The notes under the pieces are model-generated. The model was given only the letters and a program-made list of their open reading frames with translations, searched no databases and was not told the DNA's origin. Shown here piece after piece: positions 25,934 through 37,630 of a DNA stretch of 64,000 nt. This DNA comes from Zhengitettix transpicula (lineage: Eukaryota > Arthropoda > Insecta > Orthoptera > Tetrigidae), in the NCBI GenBank assembly GCA_037074705.1, contig CM073595.1:53935639-53999638 (forward strand), read 5' to 3'. The translations under genes and the position numbers were made by a program. How positions within the stretch are numbered: position 1 is the stretch's first letter; each line of letters begins with the position of its first letter.

Positions 25934-25987
25934 TTTTGGCTACCACAACGTGGGGCGAATTAAGAAGACGCTATTTTGGTTATTACA
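25871..25987 (+). repeat. 54-55-bp near-tandem repeat containing primer-binding-site-like sequence
   Basis: TTATTACA recurs at 25871, 25926 and 25980. The first two are followed by related text: TTTTTTTAACCACTACGGTG and TTTTGGCTACCACAACGTGG. The second contains CAACGTGGGGC, identical to the 3' half of a tRNA-Lys primer-binding site. The first is a diverged duplicate. Confidence 0.55.
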
Positions 25988-26347
25988 ATATATTAAGTAA
26001 TGCAAAATACAAACGAATTAATAATGTCATATGTTTATAAGTAAATAAATAATGAACGTATTTGATACTTTTTTTTGTTTATCACCTGTGTATAAAGTTT
26101 CTTATTTAAAATAAATTGTGAGAGTGTCGCGATCTAAGATGAAAATTAGATGGTAAGTGGAGGAGTAATCTCCAAACTGTTAATTAATAAGAACAAGGGT
26201 GTCACAAATGTTATGGAATCGTACCGAAATTGATTATATACGATAAAATAATTGATCACTGTTTTAATTAGTTTTCCGTTGGAAACAAAGTTGGAGACGA
26301 AAGAGAACGCCCACAATTTTCCGAGTGAAAGAAGTTTCAAGTCTTCT
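25988..26347. other. AT-rich spacer
   Basis: No recognisable internal retroelement coding follows the primer-site-like sequence. A donor-like ATG|GTAAGTG occurs at 26151 without supporting context. Confidence 0.35.
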
Positions 26348-26452
26348 AATTGGCCGATAATTACCTCCGTTTAGAGGGGAGCTTCATGCATTAGCGATGC
26401 CAAAATTGCTTCACTTCAGCAATTAGAGTGAATTATTAGTACGTTTGTGTTG
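26348..26452 (+). repeat. Diverged direct repeat Q, copy 1
   Basis: About 105 bases align with 27194-27297. Shared blocks in the same order are ATTGG, TAATTA, TTTAG, GGGGAGC, CATGCATTA, AAATT, CACTTC, GCAA, GTGAATTATTAG-like text and TTGTTG-like text. Neither copy keeps an open frame. The pattern of conserved short blocks separated by substitutions is what duplicated cis-regulatory elements look like, but an old transposon pair is equally possible. Confidence 0.5.
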
Positions 26453-27096
26453 CGCCGATGGCGGAGGAAGAAACTCAGCCCTCGAGAGGACCGGCCTTAG
26501 AAACACAAATTAACCACAAAGATGTAACCTCTGGGTGGTTCCCGACATTTGCCTTTAATCGACTATAAGTGCTCCTTATTCTCAGAGGAGACAACCTCTT
26601 CATTTCGCTACTAACCACATCTTTAATCACACGACTTACGTATTGTAAACTCTAGTACACATTTCATTACAAATATAATCGCATTGGCCTGCTTATTTCA
26701 TTCCGAATACTCCTTACGTTGCCAAATTTTTATTTTCCCTGTAAATTTAATTCTTAAGTAGCAGCACGTTCCAGTTTTCTCTTTTCAAGCTTTCCTTACA
26801 ACTCATTTGTTCTTTCACGCAGTCTTAGAAAACTATTCCTCAATTATAATTAATTTATTCTAAAACATAAACCCAATTTACAGTTGATCTCTTATGTTTG
26901 TAGTTACTTTTAACACGAAGTTTCCACGTAAATGTGAAACAGACCAAGACGAATTATTCTTGAGGTGTTAAACGACAACACTATTCTCCTACAGGAAATG
27001 TCTGCTGATATTATCGTTTTAAAAATTCATGATTCCCTACGCCCCCTTTTCAACGTTTATTAATTCGACGTTAGCGACGACATCGTCGTATATATG

Positions 27097-27131
<35 letters not shown>

Positions 27132-27193
27132 CGTGTTAATTATTTGAGGGTAGAAATAGCAGACATTAGGCGGCAGAGTGCATCCGTCATCTC
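26453..27193. other. Spacer with (GT)n microsatellite
   Basis: A pure GT run of about 15 units sits at 27099-27129, just 5' of repeat Q copy 2. The rest is unrecognised. Confidence 0.5.
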
Positions 27194-27300
27194 ATTGGAC
27201 GGTAATTATCACGGTGTTTAGGGGAGCGCCATGCATTAAACAAGGACGAAATTAGTGCACTTCGGCAACCAGGCTGAATTATTAGCGAGCTTGTTGAAGG
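27194..27300 (+). repeat. Diverged direct repeat Q, copy 2
   Basis: Partner of 26348-26452. Contains TTTAGGGGAGCGCCATGCAT and CTGAATTATTAGCGAGC. See copy 1. Confidence 0.5.
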
Positions 27301-29396
27301 GAGACTTGCACGACTCTCAGAGAAACAAACACGCCGCCACAGGAACAGCAAATAAACTTGCGACAATTTCAGATCCACGCTCGTCAAAACTTTCTCTCTT
27401 CAACCACCGATTTATGTCCTGAACGAAAAACTGTAATCAAGCACTATCGACGCTTGAAATTTGAATTACATTCGCACTAATTTTTATCTTAATTTATTTA
27501 TTACATTAATCCTCTATCAAAGAAACAGGACCACGTAAAAACAGTTTTCTGCATATATTAACAAGAAATACACATCAGTCATGTAATAAATAGACCCGGA
27601 AATATATACTTGACAATAATAAGTAAAGTATGAAAAAAAAGAAAATATATGAATAATAAAATGTTATATTTTAGGTGGAGAATTGTACATTAATCGTAAA
27701 ATTTTATTCATTCATGGAGCAATTTCATTAAAATGGAATATTGTCAAAAAAAATGTCGTGCAGAAACAAGCAAAGAGAAACATTTAGAGCAGTGACATTA
27801 TTAAAATTACATCCATATATAATAATAATAATAATGCGGCAAATTACAAGCAAATTGTGGATCGACAGCAATTTCAGAGTTCTGAAAAGTTTTATTAAAC
27901 GAGTAATAAGATCCGTTTCATACATTTTTTATAGCACTCGATGCTTCTATATCTGTATAAAACTTATGACATATTTCTATTCCCGAATACTTAACATGTC
28001 CAGAGAAATTCTAGGGTTCTATCCTCACAACAATAATTATTATATCCGAAATTCTCCCCATTTTACAGACTTAAATATTCTATAATTTAAAGATTTTTTT
28101 AGAATATAAACTAAATAAAATTAAAATTTCAAATTTTCTCAATTTGTTGGAATCTGAATTTTTTTTCTCTTTTCTGTTTCAAATGCAGCTGAACTGTGGC
28201 TCCTAATTTATTTTTGTTCTTCAATTGTAATTAAATACACACAAAAGACAATACACCGTTCTCCTTACATTTAAAACAGAGACGACCCTGAAAAGTTGCA
28301 ACGGATTTCTTGAACATTATGTGTAAAAAAACCGGAAGTGCTTTTATATTATCTACTCGATGGTGTAAAAACTAAAAAATAAAATTTTATCAGCTATATA
28401 ATTCGTTTTGTAATTTTAAAGATCATTTCCTTAGTTTTGATTTTGAATTTTGGTTTTCAAGTTTACAGAATATTTACATTTATAATTAATCATCAGTTTC
28501 CTTCATAATTATCCCCACTCTAAACGTAATAATAATTGTATAATTCTATGCAGAAATTCGTGTTACACGTGACGAATGCCAATTTTTATAGTCTATTATG
28601 GAAACAAATGTTAGTTGAGAAAATGTCGACATTTTTTTAGCTCGAATGTGGTTCAGGGTGTTTATGATTAAGCGTCATTTCTGAGTAATTAACAGAGATT
28701 TGTGTTGCTTAAAATATTTATATTTTTAACTTCTTGTGCACCCAAAAAAATAACCATATATCCCACTTTATAGCAATAGAGACCTCAGCTCCCAAAATAT
28801 ACAATATGGCGTCACAGAATGGAAATAAGCCTGACAATGACTTACTGCCTAGTCGTGTAGCAGTAAAGACTTTAACATTCTTCTTAGTTTTTTATTTGCA
28901 GAAAGTCCTTCGATATTTGTGCTCAGACTCTATTATATATTCAACTTATTATTCCGCAATTTTACAGAATTCTCAGTTGAACGCACTATTTATTGTATGT
29001 GATTTCAATAATTCTTCTACTTAGGAGCCATGCTGATGACAGTAAACTAATTACGTTGATTATTTAATGCGTTGTCTGGAACCGGTTCAGTTTTGCGAGA
29101 ACTGGTGTCTGCAAAAAAAAAACCTAGGACAAAGCAATCCGTCACAAAGTCCGAGGATAGTTACCCCTGTATTTTGTGTGTGGCTTTCGCCTCGTGTTTC
29201 GCTGGCGAGAACGGCAACCAACACAAAAGAGCAAAGTGGCCGCCCTGACAAAGGTATAATGTTTGACAGCGTGACTATTCTCCAAAACCGCTAAAGGTAA
29301 ACTAATATATTAGTCGGCAGCTCAGGCAGGCGCAGTCAAAACTATCATCCATAAAGGGAGGCCGTGTTTTGACAAGATAAGCTGGTGCAGGTCCGT
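27301..29396. other. AT-rich DNA; 27741-28085 frame judged spurious
   Basis: A 114-codon frame at 27741-28085 is dominated by Ile, Tyr, Phe, Arg and Lys codons typical of AT-rich noise and includes a run of ATA/ATT. No domain can be seen. No other feature is supported. Confidence 0.35.
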
Positions 29397-29459
29397 GGGG
29401 GGGGGGGAGGTGGGGGGGCTAGGGTCTAGGGTCTAGGGTCTGGAGCCTGGGGCCTGGGC
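29397..29459 (+). repeat. G-rich tract with (TCTAGGG)n core
   Basis: An 11-G run is followed by AGGT, a 7-G run, and then three CTAGGGT-type units and related GGAGCCTGGGGCCTGGGCC. At least six separate G runs of three or more bases lie on one strand, which satisfies the usual G-quadruplex pattern. The TCTAGGG units only superficially resemble telomeric repeats (insect telomeres are usually TTAGG). Confidence 0.8.
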
Positions 29460-31164
29460 CAAGCAACCAGGACACGCCCTCGCAATACAACCAAGGACGC
29501 AGCATCACATAATTATTTATGCATCGAAGAAGCGACGAGGGGAATAAAAGTAACGCTCGCAACGGGAACGACAGCACGTGCAGAGCGAATGATAATCAAG
29601 TGATTTATCGTCTTGCCAACCATATGGGGGGTGAACACTCCAGTGAATGAACACGCAGCACTCAGGATCTCAGATTTGAGGTCACACAATTATTTTCTTC
29701 TTCCCCAAAAACACGTTTCTATCGCCAAGTATTTCCTTAGGTACAAAACTTTTGCATCATTTGGAAGATTCGGCATAAATAAATTTATTTAAAAACATTT
29801 AAAAATAAAATTTACAAAGTCCTCATTGAATGTCGGTTAAACGCTTATTTACTTTAGTATTTGCAATGAATTACATCGTTCATCGCCGCTAAAAAAAATT
29901 GTGTTGGACACTTTATTGTATTAATCAGCCCAGTTTAATAACTGTAACTGTGCCAGGTTAATTATAAAATTTTCCCGTTTTATAGTTATTCCACTGCCAC
30001 ACAATCACAATTTTCATTGAGGAGAAAATAACTGATTGTCAGGATTCATATTTGTAGCTCTTATTACTGTGCTGCGTAATTTTGTACAAACTAGCGCCTA
30101 TTTCTCAATTAAATGGCTTCATACAGAAAATAAAATGATCACACGAAGGACGTAGAAGAAATCACGAAGACCTACGGAAAATCCTCAATCCTCGAGTCTG
30201 AGAAGGTCCAGCCAATCTCTCTAAAATCAACACTTCCTTTTCTGCTACTATAAATAACTGCAACTTATCTCCAGTCCTTCAATTGCGAACATTCGCGGTG
30301 ACTGCCTCAGTAAGACCGAATTAAGTTTTCGTCGTCTGTATGAGTCATGATAAATTACTTTCCCTTCAGATGATCAGACTCCTTTCCTGTGGATCAACCC
30401 TCTTCTTTCCCTTTGTACTATCCTTCTGTCATATTCATCCACGCCGTTCATTTCCTACACGCTATTCCCTCATATTTTGTTGACCTTCTACACCTATTTA
30501 TGTTACAATGTAATATCATAAAATATCTCAACAATTAAACAAAACGCATAGCGACGGCTGGGGGTGTGGAAATGGAAATGCAGAAACCGCACCAATATCT
30601 TGGCTCTTTGGTCGTTAATTAAGAGAGAGGTAAGGAATAGAGGAAACAGCGGAAAAGGGGGACTTAAATGATAGATCAGGAGAGGGAGTGAGATACTTCT
30701 AGCAAATTAAATGAAGCGAAAGACCGAAAAATCGAACTCGTGTCACGGAGATATTTCAGTCATAGGTTCAATTATTATAGTATAAAAAGAGAAATGATTT
30801 TAGCCCGTCAATATGAAGCTTGCAGGGGGGCGGGGGGAGTGATGGACATCCGTAGAAACGGGAAATTAACAATATTTCTTCAAGAAATTATTAACAATTT
30901 AAATTAATTATGTAGGGCATTTTTATGTCCCAATTTCATATTCTATTTGGATTCCCCCCTCTAGTCGCGACAAGGATTCGGGAAAACTTGGCAGTTACAG
31001 TTGTTCATCCGTTATAAATATAGTGAATAGACGCTGCTCATTGTGTCGCCGACCATTTTGCAAGTAATTCATCACGGACGACTGTAGAAGTAAAAATCCT
31101 CCTTACTACTTACAACTGTGCAAGAAACAATCGATTTCTCTTAGTCTAAGACCAGATCGGTGTC
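29460..31164. other. Unannotated spacer
   Basis: A moderately GC-rich shoulder (29460-29640) grades into AT-rich DNA. No gene, RNA or element boundary was recognised. Confidence 0.35.
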
Positions 31165-31431
31165 TCATTGTTCATTGGGATCGAAAATTTTGATATTTGC
31201 GAAATAATCTGCGTCCCACTCCCAAATTTTGGTCAGTCGTAAATCTGCCTCCTTGAAGTTGTCAAGAACTCTGACTTTAAAGCTGCAATTTTTAGTTGTG
31301 GCTCGTGCTTTCCGATCGTATCCAGAGATTAGTACAAGGACATCTTGGCGCCACCAAACACACGCCCAAAACTTGCTATGCTCCCAACACTTCGAAATAT
31401 CTTTAATAAAATAAATTATCAATCCTAATCT
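31165..31431 (-). CDS. Unrecognised open frame (~85 codons), possible exon or element remnant
   Basis: A minus-strand frame is open from a stop just above 31450 down to the stop at 31165. No ATG starts it; the first usable codon is a non-ATG triplet near 31422. The residues are balanced and unlike AT-rich noise, e.g. WWRQDVLVLISGYDRKARA in the middle and LRLTKIWEWDADYFANIKIF near the end. I recognise no family. The upstream TTTATTTTATTAAAG is only a poor splice acceptor. It may be the last piece of a decayed gene or transposon protein. Confidence 0.25.
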   Translation of the reverse strand, partial: RLGLIIYFIKDISKCWEHSKFWACVWWRQDVLVLISGYDRKARATTKNCSFKVRVLDNFKEADLRLTKIWEWDADYFANIKIFDPNEQ

Positions 31432-31779
31432 ACCGGAATTTTCTATTTATCGAGCTGTAACAAATAGACGAAACACTTAGTATTCCTTTTTTTGGGACTT
31501 CTTGACGTTTTCAATTGTCTTGATGTCAGTTCTGATAATCTGAAATATTGGTGGTTGCTGTCCAGTGGTATGTTGTTAAATACGTTTATACCGGAATGGG
31601 GACTGGACTGTTTTCTTCTTCTATCCCTCGACAGAGAGAACGTTCGTATCCTCTCTGATAGTTTCTTCTACAGGAAACACCTCTTCAATCCCACATTTAC
31701 CTTATAGAGGAATCCCTTGTGGTGTTATCAAAGTTGCAAACTACAATACGCAGCTTCCGATGCCACACTTAGTGGAGCT

Positions 31780-32220
31780 TCGCCTCTGACTACCAAATTA
31801 ATTATGGACCAGTAAATTAAATCGCAATTGTTCCGCGTCCACCTGCCTCGCGCGGAATGCGGCTTCACACTTTTTCTAATTAAATTCGCCCCCGCGGAAA
31901 GAGAGCCGGTCCCCTCGGAGGGTGTATTTTATTATTTCAATAGTTTTATATTTGAAAGCGAAATTAGAGGGCAGCGCTGCTCCATCTTGTCTGCCAGAGC
32001 GTGCTTACTCGCCTGTTTTATGGGCTTCATTATGGGCGTTATTAACGGGCGTGCGGTGGGAATGGCTCTGTGTTATATATACACCTTATTACACGGCTGG
32101 TGCTGTTGGCGCTGGCATTGGCGAGTACGACTATGCAAGCCATCTTATTTCCGCAAAACATGACCGCAAAAGGTTGCCTCCAATCCATCAAACTCAGTGC
32201 TCCAGGCACCGCCTGTAAGC
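31780..32220. other. GC-richer island with overlapping open frames
   Basis: Three plus-strand frames of about 100 codons overlap here (31828-32163, 31922-32218, 32070-32369), so at most one could be real, and none shows a motif. The DNA contains repeated TTTATGGGC / ATTATGGGCGTT words reminiscent of homeodomain (Cdx/Abd-B-type TTTATGG) sites. I favour conserved non-coding DNA, with low certainty. Confidence 0.25.
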
Positions 32221-34609
32221 CTACCTCCAGCTATATCCCTATTAAATCGAGATCCGATCACAGTCCCACTGTAGGCCTATTATTATTCTTTGTATCAGAA
32301 CTTTGTAAACAAATTGAATTTATTTTTTGCTTTAACCTCAATGATTACTTCAGTCGACAACTTGAATGAAATATCTAATTAATAATTTAAAAATTGTTTA
32401 ATAACAAATAAAACTGAATTGTGAACTATAACTTGTGTTTGAGAAATAAAAAACAGGAATATTACAAGGACTTGTTTTTGGTTGGTTTATTTATAAACAG
32501 AAATATATTGAATAATAATCAATATATTAGAATATTTTTTAATTTTTAATTTGGAGCTTTCTGAAATAATTCCATAGTCATCTAAAACAATTTTACAGAA
32601 CACATTAAGAATTTAACAGGAATCCCATATAAAATTTTTCTAAGATTGGCACGTGCCTGCAGAAAACCGATAAATTTATGACTTGAAGATCCAGCGAGGG
32701 AAGAAATAAAAACAATATTGGACAAATTGAAGGTTTGTATAATAACTAAATAAATGGGTCATTTTGAAAATTTAAAATTAGTTATTACGTTAAATAATTA
32801 TTTATAAATGGAATTCCTATTTTCGGTAGAGAGGGAAGCAACACTGAGGTAATGAAGTATTGATTTAAATTATACAGGATTGAGAATTTTATTACATGAA
32901 AAAAATATAATGGGACTTGAACAGAACATATTTGACATGTTGGAAAATATTTTAACGAGTATTCCTTAAGAAAATAGTTGTTACAGCATTTTACTAATGT
33001 TTAAAATGCAAATACGATTTAAACAATCACTTATAAAAAAATATTTTAATGTTACTACATTAAAATTTGTCTGATTAAACGAAATATCATGGCCAGATGA
33101 CATTCTAGATTCAAATGACAGGTAAGTTCAGTCACTCTGGTCTCTGTGACAAGATTAATAGATGATGACATACTATGTGGTAAGTACCCTTTCTTTAAAA
33201 ACCTAACGAATATTAACGCAATGGCATTAAAACAAATATTTTATAACCGACTGTTTAAAGGATTTCTACAATTTAAACAGAAAATACAGATATTTTAAAC
33301 TTCATTCTACGAGTAAAATTTAACGGGGACAGAGGATGACTGTCACATAATTTATATTACATTTGCCGTTACAGAATTCTTAATATTTAAACGAAGTTCC
33401 CAGGTTTTACTAACTTTTCCTAAAAAATACAATTAATTGTAACTGATAATTTGATAATTTTACTGTCATAGTAGCTCGATCTTCATTATATATATATAGC
33501 CTTACTGATAACAGTTCTTCCATTTTACGTTTTGCAGAAGACGACAAAGGACCTATTAAACAATTGAAACTAACATAAAATTGTAATTATATATTTTGAC
33601 ACTAAACATTGTAAAAAGTTTAAATGTTTGACTGATTAACTTAAATCAATTTCCCGTAATAAAGGACGATCTTTGGTACATAAAATTGATTCTGAAATTG
33701 AACTGTTGGTATCCGACAATATCGTAAAAATAAAATAAATTATTCCGTCAGTACGCGGTCATTTGTAGGAAATTACTCGTATAAAAAAGTTAGAAATTTA
33801 TGAAATTTCCAGGGAGCGTCGCATTGCAATTTCCAATGGATTCGTCAGGATATTCCGAGAGTGAAAGGAAGCAAGTCCGGAGCCAAGCCCCAAATCGATG
33901 TTGAGTGACGAGGAATGCGCAACCCCTGCTCTTGCTCATTTTTCATCACATCATGTCGGCACAACACTTGGGGGAGACAAACCCTGCGAAAACAGAACTA
34001 TTCAGATTTTGCACGCACACCCGAAAACACACGCATTCCTCCCACGTCAAGTCTTCCTCCGCTGCATCTACGAAACTATTCGCTTTTCCGAACTCATTCA
34101 CAAGACTCTTTCTGGCGTAATGTAATCCTCAAACTTTTAATTAAGTAGTCAATTAATTTCAATTATATCGATAGGATTACTCGCTTCGCAGACGAGTCGC
34201 GATTAACGGATTACACAAAGCACTACAAAACTGTAAGAGATGGAACATCAAATAATTTATGTATCAAATTCTATCGCTTTATATTTGATTGTATGTAATT
34301 TAATTGGCGAGGGAGAAATAATTATCGTACTGGCCGCATATTATCATTCATGAAGCATAAAATTTATTTGTGAATATTTAGTTGGAAGTTACAAGTCACA
34401 ATGTCGCATTACTAAGTGACAATTTGCGGGTCAATATTTTTGTTGAAAAAGCTACGTCTATCATCATAAACTAAACAAATTTTCTGTTTCACTGTCGGCA
34501 TTACTTATTTAACTATCCATACAAAAAGTTTATTTACATATTATATTCATTTATTCGTACATATACGCTTAACAAGACTCATTTTTCTCATTACATAGCT
34601 GGTGATTTG
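32221..34609. other. AT-rich DNA with nothing recognisable
   Basis: Chance-level frames only; three short overlapping frames at 33898-34148 cancel each other out. Donor-like CAG|GTAAGTTCAG at 33123 lacks an open upstream exon. Confidence 0.4.
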
Positions 34610-35169
34610 TGTCACAATAAATAATTAAGCGTGGCCACTTCCCATAAAGAACGGGGTTAAAATTATACACTAACAACATCGATAAAAATACTATCAATCT
34701 AATTAACCCTGAAAATATTTCTTGAACGCAAATATCGGCAGTTTTAGCATGATTGAAAATTCCACCCCATCCACCCCGCCACTGGGGGTTAAATGGAAAG
34801 TTGAATGTCATAATTAAACCCAGCGACATCCATAAGCCTGGATTTGACTCGGCTGTATTCGCGATATCTTCTTGTAAGGCCCCTTCACCCTCACCCCTAA
34901 GGGTGCAGCTTTCCTATGTTGTAAGGGGTTGAAATTATGCACTGGTAACATCGGTAGAAACATTATCAATCTCTTTGACCTCTAAAAATATTCATCCGCC
35001 TTAAATACCAGCCATTTTAGCATGTTTGAAAATTTCCATTCCCGTCCACCCCCGCTCCAGGGGGATGGTAGACGTATCTCACCCCGACACGTGATTTTGC
35101 TCCAGGTGTGTAGGTTTGTTGCGGAACATACATACATACATACACTCTGTTTTATTTATTAGAAGAAGA
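34610..35169 (-). mobile_element. Helitron E: 3'-truncated, non-autonomous
   Basis: On the minus strand it begins A|TC at 35169 (TCTTCTTCTAATAAATAAAA), followed by GTATGTATGTATGT. The body contains nearly two copies of the internal ~280-bp module shared with A, F and G: GGGGTGG, CATGCTAAAA, CCGATATT, GATGTTA, and CACCCTTAGGGGTGAGGGTG. The 3' hairpin and CTAG are missing, and the lower boundary is approximate. Confidence 0.7.
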
Positions 35170-35676
35170 TGTTAGCTTTCGGCTAGATTCCCCACAGTCT
35201 TTTATTAAATATTATTATTGGTGCTAATATTTTTATAACAAACGTATCCAGTAAATAATTCATTCTACTTTACATTAGTCAAAACGCAAACGCTGTATTT
35301 TTTAAAATATATTTAAAAATAATTTTTGATGTTATGAATTGCAGATATTTGGTTTCTCTTATTATAAAATATGTGGATGTATTTCATAAAGCACTATTTT
35401 TCATGTCAAAGCATGACAAAATTAAACTCGTAGAAGAGTTATATTAGTGGTCCTACTAATTGGCGACTAATGCCAGCACGACAAAAAGACTTCGTAAGAA
35501 ACGAAAAGTAAAATAATGTAACGGAAGAGAAACATCATCTTTATACTATGTTGCAGCAAACGTGCTTAATACTGTGTACAGATGTAGTAGTCTAATCTAG
35601 CTTATTCTATTAGGATTCATTTATTTAGATTATACGGCTCATGGAAATGATTTAATATTTTAGTTTTATTTTACAG
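35170..35676. other. AT-rich spacer; possible 3' part of an intron
   Basis: Nothing recognised. It ends in a pyrimidine-rich TTTTAGTTTTATTTTACAG splice-acceptor-like string. Confidence 0.35.
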
Positions 35677-35825
35677 GTAGAAAGGATAACGGGAATAAAA
35701 GAAGCAACAAACTAGACATACCAAAAGTAGGATCGAAGAAGAAAACTTGCGTTTCGAGCGGTAAAAACGATAGTCCTTTAAGAGCAGCGTTGAACAAAGT
35801 AGGAACAGGTTCTCAATTGCTCTGA
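35677..35825 (+). CDS. Putative 3'-terminal coding exon of an unidentified gene
   Basis: A textbook acceptor (TTTTATTTTACAG, 35664-35676) is followed by an open frame from 35679 (phase 2) to TGA at 35823-35825. The frame is closed immediately upstream of the acceptor by TAG at 35661, as expected if coding starts at the splice site. The 48 residues are basic and low in hydrophobics, with RKDNGNKRSNKLDIPKVGSK near the start and DSPLRAALNKVGTGSQLL at the C-terminus. Such a tail fits a cytosolic or nuclear protein's disordered end. No ATG lies in frame, so it could only be a downstream exon. I do not recognise the protein. The stretch could also be an unspliced chance frame, since no AATAAA poly(A) signal follows within the next 150 bases. 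It is the only exon in the window I consider plausible. Confidence 0.35.
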
Positions 35826-36935
35826 TATGGAAGAGAAATTTTTCATTTAAAGTATGAAAGATAGCCTTTTATAATTGTTTCATATTTATTACACCGCAGC
35901 CTAACATTTGCATCTTCATTTTCCCAACCTGTATAATCCGTTCCTGCATTTCCTAATTTCCCTACCGCGTCTACTAATAGTGCCTTGAGCTTGTAACTGA
36001 TCAACAATCACCATAATTTTTTAAAAATCGCGTCTTATAATAGCCGGGAAATTATTACAATGTTAAATTGGTGGTCGATTTTCAGCAGGTGATTAGTTAA
36101 CTGTGCGCGCGGAGTGATTTACGACAATTTTTTTTTTCGTCCGACGATGTTAGGCACGTGTTAAGCCTCGTCCACGGAGACGAACCTCTTCCCCGTTACG
36201 GGAATTGTCATAACACTGTGACAGGCGCCGCTATAAATTTTTCCCATAGTTCTCAGTTGGACACACTTGAAGAGTTCTTTATGGGTGGGAGCCTTGCAAA
36301 AATGTTCTTTGTCCTTCACACCAGGGTTTCCACTTAAGAAACACTTGCAGCGAATTCCTAAACCACACTACTCACGGCGCGTCACAACCCAATTATATTT
36401 TTATATATGATTTTCCATCTTCAGCACGGAATACTTTTCAGAAATTGACCAATGAATTTATTTACAACCATAGACTGCATGGAACTAGCCTACGTTGATG
36501 TTTTGCCAGTCTGGTCTGTTATTGAAAACTACTTGGTGGACGATAATCCTGGTAACAGATACTGAGGACGAATATAAAATTTATGAATTATTTTATAGCG
36601 TCTAAAATTATAGCGTAAAATTTCTCATTATCTCCCATTTCCATTCGTCAAATTAGTATACGAATATTTTATTTTTTGGCACATATAATCTTACGTTATG
36701 AATTACACGGTAGTATTTTAATATATTCGTATTCAATTGAGTGTTTTTATTTCTTGTAATGAATGAACAGTATGGTGAAGGTTTCGAATAATCATATAAA
36801 TTTCTCCAGATGTGACACCGTCTTCTACTATACTTTAGTAGTATAATACTAGATCGAGTGATTGTTTTGACAAAGTACAAAATTATTGGAGAGATTATAT
36901 TTTTATTTTAATGTATATATCTATATGGAAGTTCA
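35826..36935. other. Unannotated spacer
   Basis: AT-rich with a slightly GC-richer stretch at 36090-36330. No supported feature. Confidence 0.4.
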
Positions 36936-37630
36936 TCTTATAAATAAAAATGAGTGTATGTATGTATGTATATATATTTGTATGTTCCTTATACAAATCT
37001 ACACCGGTGGAGAAAATTTCACCAAATTTCGTACACGTGTTCTTCACGACCAGGAAACAAACACTGTCGGGGTAAGAGGCGTCTACCACCCCCAGAAGCG
37101 GGGGTGGACGGGGGTGAAAATATTTCAGCATGCTAAACCAGTCGATATTTCAGTCGGATAAATATTTTTAGGGGTCAAAGATATTGACAGTGTTTCTACC
37201 GATGTTATCTGAATATAATTTTCATCTTCTACACCCTGGGGAAAGAGCACCCTTAGGGTTTGGGGTGTAGAATACAAATCTACACCGGTGGAGCAAATTT
37301 CACCAAATTTCGTACACGTGCTATTTACGACCAGGAAACAAACACTGTCGGAGTGGGACGCGTCTACCACCCCGACATGTTATCTGTGTATAATTTCAAC
37401 TTCTTTTAGGAATGGGAGTGGTGCACCCTTAAGGGCTAGGAGTAGAGTGGCATTACATGAAATTACGCAAACATTCGAGTTTCGAGTCGAATCAGAAGTT
37501 ATATTTGTCACTGTGTTTAATTATGACATTTAACTATTTATATAAAAATAACGCAAACACAATCGAGATTGAAGTCAAATTGGGGGATATAGATATACGA
37601 CATCCCGGGATACGCCGGGCACCCAGCTAG
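36936..37630 (+). mobile_element. Helitron A: both termini present, non-autonomous
   Basis: The host A at 36935 is followed by TCTTATAAATAAAAATGAGT. The 3' end is CCCGG-GATACG-CCGGG (37604-37619), a 7-nt spacer, then CTAG (37627-37630) and the host T. That is the rolling-circle Helitron signature: 5' TC, 3' hairpin plus CTAG, insertion between A and T, no target duplication and no inverted ends. At 695 bp it encodes no Rep/helicase. The interior has a tandemly repeated module; CACCGGTGGAG and TTTCGTACACGTG recur 282 bases apart (36999 and 37281). Confidence 0.85.

Noticed and set aside
27741..28085. 114-codon plus-strand open frame
   Set aside because: Dominated by Ile/Tyr/Phe/Lys/Arg codons with an ATA/ATT run; no domain, and an overlapping opposite frame.
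29419..29440. TCTAGGG units considered as interstitial telomere repeats
   Set aside because: Only three units, not TTAGG, and embedded in a general G-rich run.
31828..32369. Three overlapping ~100-codon frames
   Set aside because: They are in different reading frames of the same DNA and none has a recognisable feature; the GC-rich composition explains the lack of stops.
33100..33190. Exon ending at CAG|GTAAGTTCAG (33123) or at GTG|GTAAGTACC
   Set aside because: Upstream frames close within a few codons and no acceptor is nearby.
33898..34148. Three overlapping 71-77-codon frames
   Set aside because: Mutually exclusive frames over the same bases, with no motif.
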